A stretch of 64,000 nucleotides of DNA, taken from positions 1 to 64,000 of the forward strand of contig QZFT01000067.1 in the NCBI GenBank assembly GCA_003600225.1, in the 5' to 3' direction. The notes beneath the pieces were generated by a model, which did not search any database, had not been told where the DNA came from, and worked only from the letters and a program-made list of their open reading frames with translations. Made by a program: the position numbers and the translations under genes. Of this stretch, positions 60,376 to 64,000 are shown in pieces; positions within the stretch are counted from its first letter, which is position 1, and each line of letters starts with the position of its first letter. Origin of the DNA: Pseudonocardiaceae bacterium YIM PH 21723. Lineage in GTDB: Bacteria > Actinomycetota > Actinomycetes > Mycobacteriales > Pseudonocardiaceae.

Positions 60376-61500
60376 GTGGTAAGCAAGATGAACAGGCGGA
60401 CCCTGCTGGGTGCCGCCGGGATCGGCGGCCTGATGGTGGCCGCCGGAGTCCCCGTGGCCCGGCAGCTGGTATCCACTGTGGCCAGTGAGGCGGCCCTGTC
60501 GTCCACTGTGTACATCGGCAGCTACACCAGCTGGGGCACCCCGGCCGGGCCCGGTTTCCAGGTCGGCACCGCCGACCCGGTGACCGGCAAGCTGACCATC
60601 ACCGGCACCGTGGCCGGCGTGGCGGACCCGTCCTGGTTCGCGTACTCGGCGGACGGCCGGATCCTGTACTCCACCAATGAGGGCACCCCGGGTGCGGTCA
60701 CCGCGATCGACATCTCCAGCGACCAGCAGCCGAAGGTGCTGGCCACCGCCGCGGTCAAGGGCAACGGGCCGACGCACATCGCCCGGCACGGCCAGTTCCT
60801 GCTGACCGCGAACTACACCAGCGGCGACGTCTCGGTGCTCAAGCTGGGTGCCGACGGCAAGCCCGGTGCGGTCACCGACGTGGTCGCGCACGGCACCGGG
60901 GCACACGCCCACCAGGTCGTCACCGACCCCAGTGGACAGTGGCTGCTCGCGGTGGACCTGGGTACCGACTCGGTCTACGTGTACAAGGTGGACGGTGCGG
61001 GCAAGCTGACGCAGAACCAGCAGCTCAAGCTGCCCGCGGGCACCGGTCCTCGGCACCTGGCCTTCCACCCGGACGGCAAGCGGGCCTTCATCCTGGCCGA
61101 GCTGAACTCGACCCTGACCGTGGCCGGCTGGGACGCGGCGAGCGGCACGCTCACCGCGGGCAAGGTGCTCAGCACGCTCGGGGGCGCGACTCCGGCGGAG
61201 AACTACCCCGGCGAGGTGCAGGTGTCCCCGGACGGCCGGTTCGTCTACGCGACCAACCGCGGTCACGAGAGCATCGCCACCTTCAGCGTGGGCAGCGATG
61301 TGTCCTTTGTGGAGACAGTGCCGTCCGGCGGTTCCTGGCCGCGGCACCTGATCCTGGACCCGACCGGCAAGTGGGTCTACGTGTCCAACCAGCGCGCGGG
61401 CACGGTCAACTGGCTGCCCCGTGACCTGTCCACCGGCAGGCTCGGCCCCTCCGTGGGCTCGGTCTCCGTCGGCAACGTCGGCGTGGTGTCGTTCAAGTAG
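60376..61500 (+). CDS. Lactonase family beta-propeller protein with Tat-like signal
   Basis: The 374-aa protein has a twin-arginine type start (KMNRRTLLGAAGIGG) and a seven-bladed propeller of the 6-phosphogluconolactonase (YbhE/lactonase) family: VYIGSYTSWGTP, GPTHIARHGQFLLTANYTSGDVSVL, GPRHLAFHPDGKRAFILAELNSTL and VQVSPDGRFVYATNRGHESI. The HxxxD/E-type residues fit lactone hydrolysis. An exported lactonase could open aldonolactones (e.g. GlcNAc-1,5-lactone) to the acid that GntP imports. The GTG at 60376 or ATG at 60388 could be the start. Confidence 0.85.
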   Translation: MVSKMNRRTLLGAAGIGGLMVAAGVPVARQLVSTVASEAALSSTVYIGSYTSWGTPAGPGFQVGTADPVTGKLTITGTVAGVADPSWFAYSADGRILYSTNEGTPGAVTAIDISSDQQPKVLATAAVKGNGPTHIARHGQFLLTANYTSGDVSVLKLGADGKPGAVTDVVAHGTGAHAHQVVTDPSGQWLLAVDLGTDSVYVYKVDGAGKLTQNQQLKLPAGTGPRHLAFHPDGKRAFILAELNSTLTVAGWDAASGTLTAGKVLSTLGGATPAENYPGEVQVSPDGRFVYATNRGHESIATFSVGSDVSFVETVPSGGSWPRHLILDPTGKWVYVSNQRAGTVNWLPRDLSTGRLGPSVGSVSVGNVGVVSFK

Positions 61501-61506
61501 TGAGCG

Positions 61507-61553
61507 GTCACCGGACCGGATCGGTGCACCTGACACCGACCCGGTCCGGTGAC
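61507..61553. terminator. 20-bp inverted repeat after the lactonase gene
   Basis: Arms 61507-61526 and 61534-61553 match at 19 of 20 positions (one G-U pair) around a 7-base loop. It begins 6 bases after the stop and probably ends the five-gene operon. Confidence 0.75.
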
Positions 61554-61627
61554 ACTTTCGGCTGAAATAGAGTCATGGTCCGGCCGATGGTCGGTGTATT
61601 CGGAGAGAGACACCACCGAGGAGGACC

Positions 61628-62170
61628 ATGCGGAACCTCACCAGGGCGATCGGGGCCCTGCTCCTGACGGGCGCGATCGTGGCCACCGGAGTGACGCCTG
61701 CCTCGGCGGATGAGCACAAGATCGTCATCCTGTGGCGGCTGCAGAACACCGCCGACACGGATTACGAGTACACGACCGACCAGAACGAGATCGACGCCAA
61801 GCTCAGCCAGGGCTACCGGCGGGAAGGGTCGGCCGGGCGGGTGTTCACCCAGTACTACCACCCGGAAGGCACGATCCGCTTCTACCAGTGGTACAGCGCG
61901 GAAGCCACGGATCACCTGTACACGACGGAGGATCGGCCCGAACCGATCACAGTGGACGGACACCGGTATGTCCGCTCCAATGTGGACGAACAGCTGTATG
62001 CGCTGCCGGCCGGCTCCGCCGAGGGCAGACCGCTCGTCGAGTTGTACAAACACGACTCCCACCAGTCGACCCACTTCTACACGGTCGACGAGAAGGAAAT
62101 CGATGCCGCGGTGTCCGCGGGATATCGCGTGCAGGGCACCATCGCCCGCATTCTTCCCCCGCAGGACTAG
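61628..62170 (+). CDS. Secreted DUF5648-like repeat protein
   Basis: The 180-aa protein has a Sec signal peptide (about 1-28, IGALLLTGAIVATGVTPASA) and three related repeats of about 50 residues. The shared core is Y/F-YTxDxxEIDAxxSxGY (DYEYTTDQNEIDAKLSQGY, DHLYTTEDRPE, THFYTVDEKEIDAAVSAGY). This matches the DUF5648 pattern found in secreted, often carbohydrate-associated proteins. No enzyme domain is attached. A GAGGAGG site precedes the ATG. It lies between two hairpins, so is its own unit. Confidence 0.78.
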   Translation: MRNLTRAIGALLLTGAIVATGVTPASADEHKIVILWRLQNTADTDYEYTTDQNEIDAKLSQGYRREGSAGRVFTQYYHPEGTIRFYQWYSAEATDHLYTTEDRPEPITVDGHRYVRSNVDEQLYALPAGSAEGRPLVELYKHDSHQSTHFYTVDEKEIDAAVSAGYRVQGTIARILPPQD

Positions 62171-62303
62171 CCGGCCGGTTCCTCGGCGGGCAGGGCCAGG
62201 AATCCGGTGGATGCGTGCCCGGTGAAGGCCCAGGAGCATGCATTTGTCCAAGACCGCTCACAACCGGACGAAATAACCTGGCCGGGCGTTCGAGGAGGGA
62301 ACG

Positions 62304-62335
62304 GTTGAGGGGCATACCCGGGGGTGCCCCTCAAC
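62304..62335. terminator. 11-bp stem-loop between the DUF5648-like gene and the PucR gene
   Basis: GTTGAGGGGCA (62304-62314) pairs with 62325-62335 around a 10-base loop, between convergent genes. The 130 bases before it hold nothing else recognisable. Confidence 0.65.
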
Positions 62336-62338
62336 GCA

Positions 62339-63409
62339 TCACCCTGCGCCCAGCTCGGACCGGCGCAGGGCCCACCACAGCTCGGCCATCGAGTCCGGAT
62401 CGCGCGGGTCGAACCCGGTGATCTGCTGGTATCGACTGATCCGGTAGCGCACGGTGTTCGGGTGCACGATCAGCCGGGCGGCGGTCTCCTCGACCCGCAT
62501 CCCGCCCGCCAGATGTGCGCGGAGCGTCGCGAGCAGCACCTCGTCCACCTCGGCGGGCAGATAGCGGCGCATCAGGTCGTCCCCGATCTCGGCTTCGGCG
62601 AGCACCGCGGGGAGCAGCGCGAGTTCGGCCTGTTCCACGGCACCGGTGCGGCCGAAGGCGACGGCGGTGCGCAGGGCGCGGGTGGCCCTGGCGAACGCGG
62701 CGGGCAGCCGCTCGGGGCGAACGGCGGGACCGAGACCGACGGGAACCTCGACATCCCTGCCATTGATCACATCGGCGAACCCGGCATGATCACCGTCGAT
62801 GGTGGTGACCAGCGCGATCCGGCCACCGGCGGTCAGCCGGCGGAGCAGGGCATGATCCGTTCCGGCCAGCCGGAACGGTACGTAATGGCCGTCGGGCTCC
62901 ACGCCGTACCGGTCGAATTCGGTGGCCACCCCCAGCAGCACGTCGTGGGCGAACCTGTCCCGCCGCTGGTCGAGCGGTTCGGTCTGCCGGAACCCGGCGC
63001 CGATCGCGGCTGCCGCCTGGTCGTTGAGGTCGATGGCGTAGTGATTGAGCTCGATCAGGTCCGACTCGGTGAAGCCGTACTTGCGACCGAGTTCGGTCAG
63101 CATCGCCAGGTTCTCCCGCATGTCGATCCGGAAGCCGGTGAGCAGTTCGTCGAGCTGGATCCCCTGGGCGGAGCGGAACGCACCGAACTCCCGGAGCCTG
63201 CTCAGATCCGCCTCGGAGAGCATCCGCCGCTCGGCGAAGGCCAGCATGATGCACCGATAGGCCTCGGAGTTGGCCCTCCGCAGCTCGTCCTCGGGCAGCC
63301 GGGCATAGGCGGGGCTGGTCTCGCGCATGTGCGTGAGCAGGCGGTCGGCGATCTCCGCGCGGCGCGCCAGGAGCTCGGCAACCAGGTTGTCCCAATTCCC
63401 GGTCTCCAC
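62339..63409 (-). CDS. PucR/CdaR-family transcriptional regulator
   Basis: The 356-aa regulator ends in the PucR helix-turn-helix (LRAHLAGGMRVEETAARLIVHPNTVRYRISRYQQITG, about 300-340). It is preceded by a GGDEF-like middle region and an N-terminal helical domain (DLSRLREFGAFRSAQGIQLDELLTGFR) seen in RsbRD-type sensors. Ligand unknown. It faces the chitin-acid-like operon but is separated by a hairpin. Upstream, bases 63410-63541 hold its probable promoter; no motif stands out. Confidence 0.87.
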   Translation of the reverse strand: METGNWDNLVAELLARRAEIADRLLTHMRETSPAYARLPEDELRRANSEAYRCIMLAFAERRMLSEADLSRLREFGAFRSAQGIQLDELLTGFRIDMRENLAMLTELGRKYGFTESDLIELNHYAIDLNDQAAAAIGAGFRQTEPLDQRRDRFAHDVLLGVATEFDRYGVEPDGHYVPFRLAGTDHALLRRLTAGGRIALVTTIDGDHAGFADVINGRDVEVPVGLGPAVRPERLPAAFARATRALRTAVAFGRTGAVEQAELALLPAVLAEAEIGDDLMRRYLPAEVDEVLLATLRAHLAGGMRVEETAARLIVHPNTVRYRISRYQQITGFDPRDPDSMAELWWALRRSELGAG

Positions 63410-63541
63410 GAGCCGAGCATAACCTCATCTTTTGGAGAAAACTCCAAACCGATGGGTGCATCGGTCCATAGCCGGGCGCCGGTGGCATAGCTCATGCTCG
63501 TCGCATCGCGTCTTACGCCCCGGACCGCACCGAATGCCGCG

Positions 63542-63582
63542 AAGGGCGTCCCTGCGTATCTGGGTTACGCGGGGACGCCCTT
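63542..63582. terminator. 17-bp inverted repeat upstream of the PucR gene
   Basis: Arms 63542-63558 and 63566-63582 pair with one G-U, around a 7-base loop. No gene ends immediately before it in the window on the plus strand. It is likely a two-way terminator for a gene to the right, or an insertion site for the element that follows. Confidence 0.6.
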
Positions 63583-63597
63583 GCGTGGTCTTCGTCG

Positions 63598-64000
63598 TTG
63601 AAGAACAGCCATCATGATGTGGCTATACGGGCGCGGAACCGATCTTCGAGTTCCGGTCAGCGGGACCGTCACTCGCAGGTGCCAAGCAGCGGATGTCCCT
63701 GGTGGGCATGGCCGTCGGCAGCACGACCAGGACCCGATCCAAGGTCATCGGAAGCACCGATGTGCCCTGGAACGAGGTACACCGTTCAAGACGGGCTGCC
63801 TGATGCCGGTTTTTCTGTAAGAGGTGGAGGCGACCAACCTCCGGAGTCAAGCTCGCTGGACGACGAGCCTCTGACGCGTCCCGAACGGGACGGGCCTGTG
63901 TGAAGTCCAGATCCGGCTGAACGGCCGGATCGAACGCACCCCTGCGGATACCTGACCGTGAGAACTCACGTAGACGGCGGACCACTCCAGCTTGAGAAAG
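63598..64000. other. Structured non-coding region, possible 5' part of a group II intron or other RNA element
   Basis: This 400-base end region has no plausible gene but many short hairpins. Several have GAAC-type loops: GTCCC-GAAC-GGGAC (about 63878), GATCCGGC-TGAACG-GCCGGATC (about 63911), CGTGA-GAAC-TCACG (about 63958). Others include CGGAAC/GTTCCG (about 63639) and GGAGG/CCTCC. A GTGTG at 63898-63902 resembles a group II intron 5' end. A minus-strand frame across it has the look of the spurious proteins often annotated beside intron maturases. The maturase, if present, is beyond the window. Confidence 0.4.

Noticed and set aside
63623-63985. A 120-codon minus-strand protein at the right end
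   Set aside because: Arg/Pro-rich composition with no domain, lying over hairpin-rich DNA; more likely a spurious frame over a structured element.
1-64000. tRNA or rRNA genes
   Set aside because: No GGTTCGAATCC-type T-arm with acceptor pairing and no rRNA-like stretch was found on either strand by reading; a tRNAscan run would be decisive.

Overview
This is high-GC actinobacterial chromosome, most likely from the Pseudonocardiales (an Amycolatopsis-like or related genus; that level is inference). The evidence is strong G/C bias at third codon positions, frequent GTG starts, a mycothiol gene (mshB), a methylglucose-lipopolysaccharide gene (gpgS), the actinobacterial glgC/glgM pair, and a gene order that matches the Mycobacterium Rv1165-Rv1234 neighbourhood: typA, lpqW, mshB, fdxC, dapC, dapD, dapE, a LOG protein, folP2, gpgS, a DivIVA-like protein, tag, DUF3117, glgM, glgC, an O-methyltransferase, sigE, rseA, htrA, tatB, mrp, a CBS protein and DUF1003. 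The comparison is from memory of that genome, not from a search.

Layout. 1-3.8 kb: a truncated aldo/keto reductase tail, an acidic hypothetical protein, a PhzF-like protein, an MgtE-N/CBS protein, a DUF1003 membrane protein and a MarR regulator. 3.9-9.3 kb: mrp, then the envelope-stress block tatB-htrA-rseA-sigE with a good ECF-type promoter before sigE. 9.4-17.2 kb: glycogen/maltosyl genes glgC and glgM, leucyl aminopeptidase, DUF3117, a PaaX regulator with an enoyl-CoA hydratase, and a tag/SRPBCC/DivIVA operon. 17.2-27.8 kb: PadR regulator, a large membrane protein, gpgS-folP2, a secreted CocE-type hydrolase, LOG, dapE, a lipoprotein, dapD and a CHAD protein. 27.9-34.8 kb: dapC-fdxC, mshB, lpqW and typA, with two DtxR/IdeR-type iron boxes, one of them in front of a 36-residue Cys-rich protein.

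34.9-46.9 kb is less conserved: a Nudix hydrolase, a VOC protein, a two-component system divergent from a LolA/RseB-like protein plus ABC transporter, tandem luciferase-like oxidoreductases, a pterin dehydratase, and two aldo/keto reductase paralogues either side of an XRE regulator. 47.0-49.3 kb holds a two-gene AAA ATPase/RloB pair resembling AbiL-type phage defence, followed by a hairpin and a degenerate tandem repeat. 49.4-53.2 kb encodes exported proteins: PhoD, a secreted repeat protein and an S1 protease.

53.2-61.5 kb is the most interesting metabolic region. Two divergent operons under an IclR regulator contain RidA, a 2-keto-3-deoxygluconate-type kinase, a PLP/zinc D-amino-acid dehydratase, an N-acyl-D-amino-acid deacylase, a KDPG-type aldolase, a GntP transporter and a Tat-exported lactonase-like protein. 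Together they could convert N-acetyl-D-glucosaminate (the C1-oxidised GlcNAc unit of chitin) to pyruvate and glyceraldehyde-3-phosphate. A DUF5648-like secreted protein and a PucR regulator follow. The last 400 bases are structured and apparently non-coding, and may be the edge of a group II intron.

Most convergent gene pairs and several tandem junctions carry long, nearly perfect inverted repeats (stems of 11-23 bp) without clear T-tracts. No tRNA, rRNA, CRISPR array or complete insertion sequence was seen.
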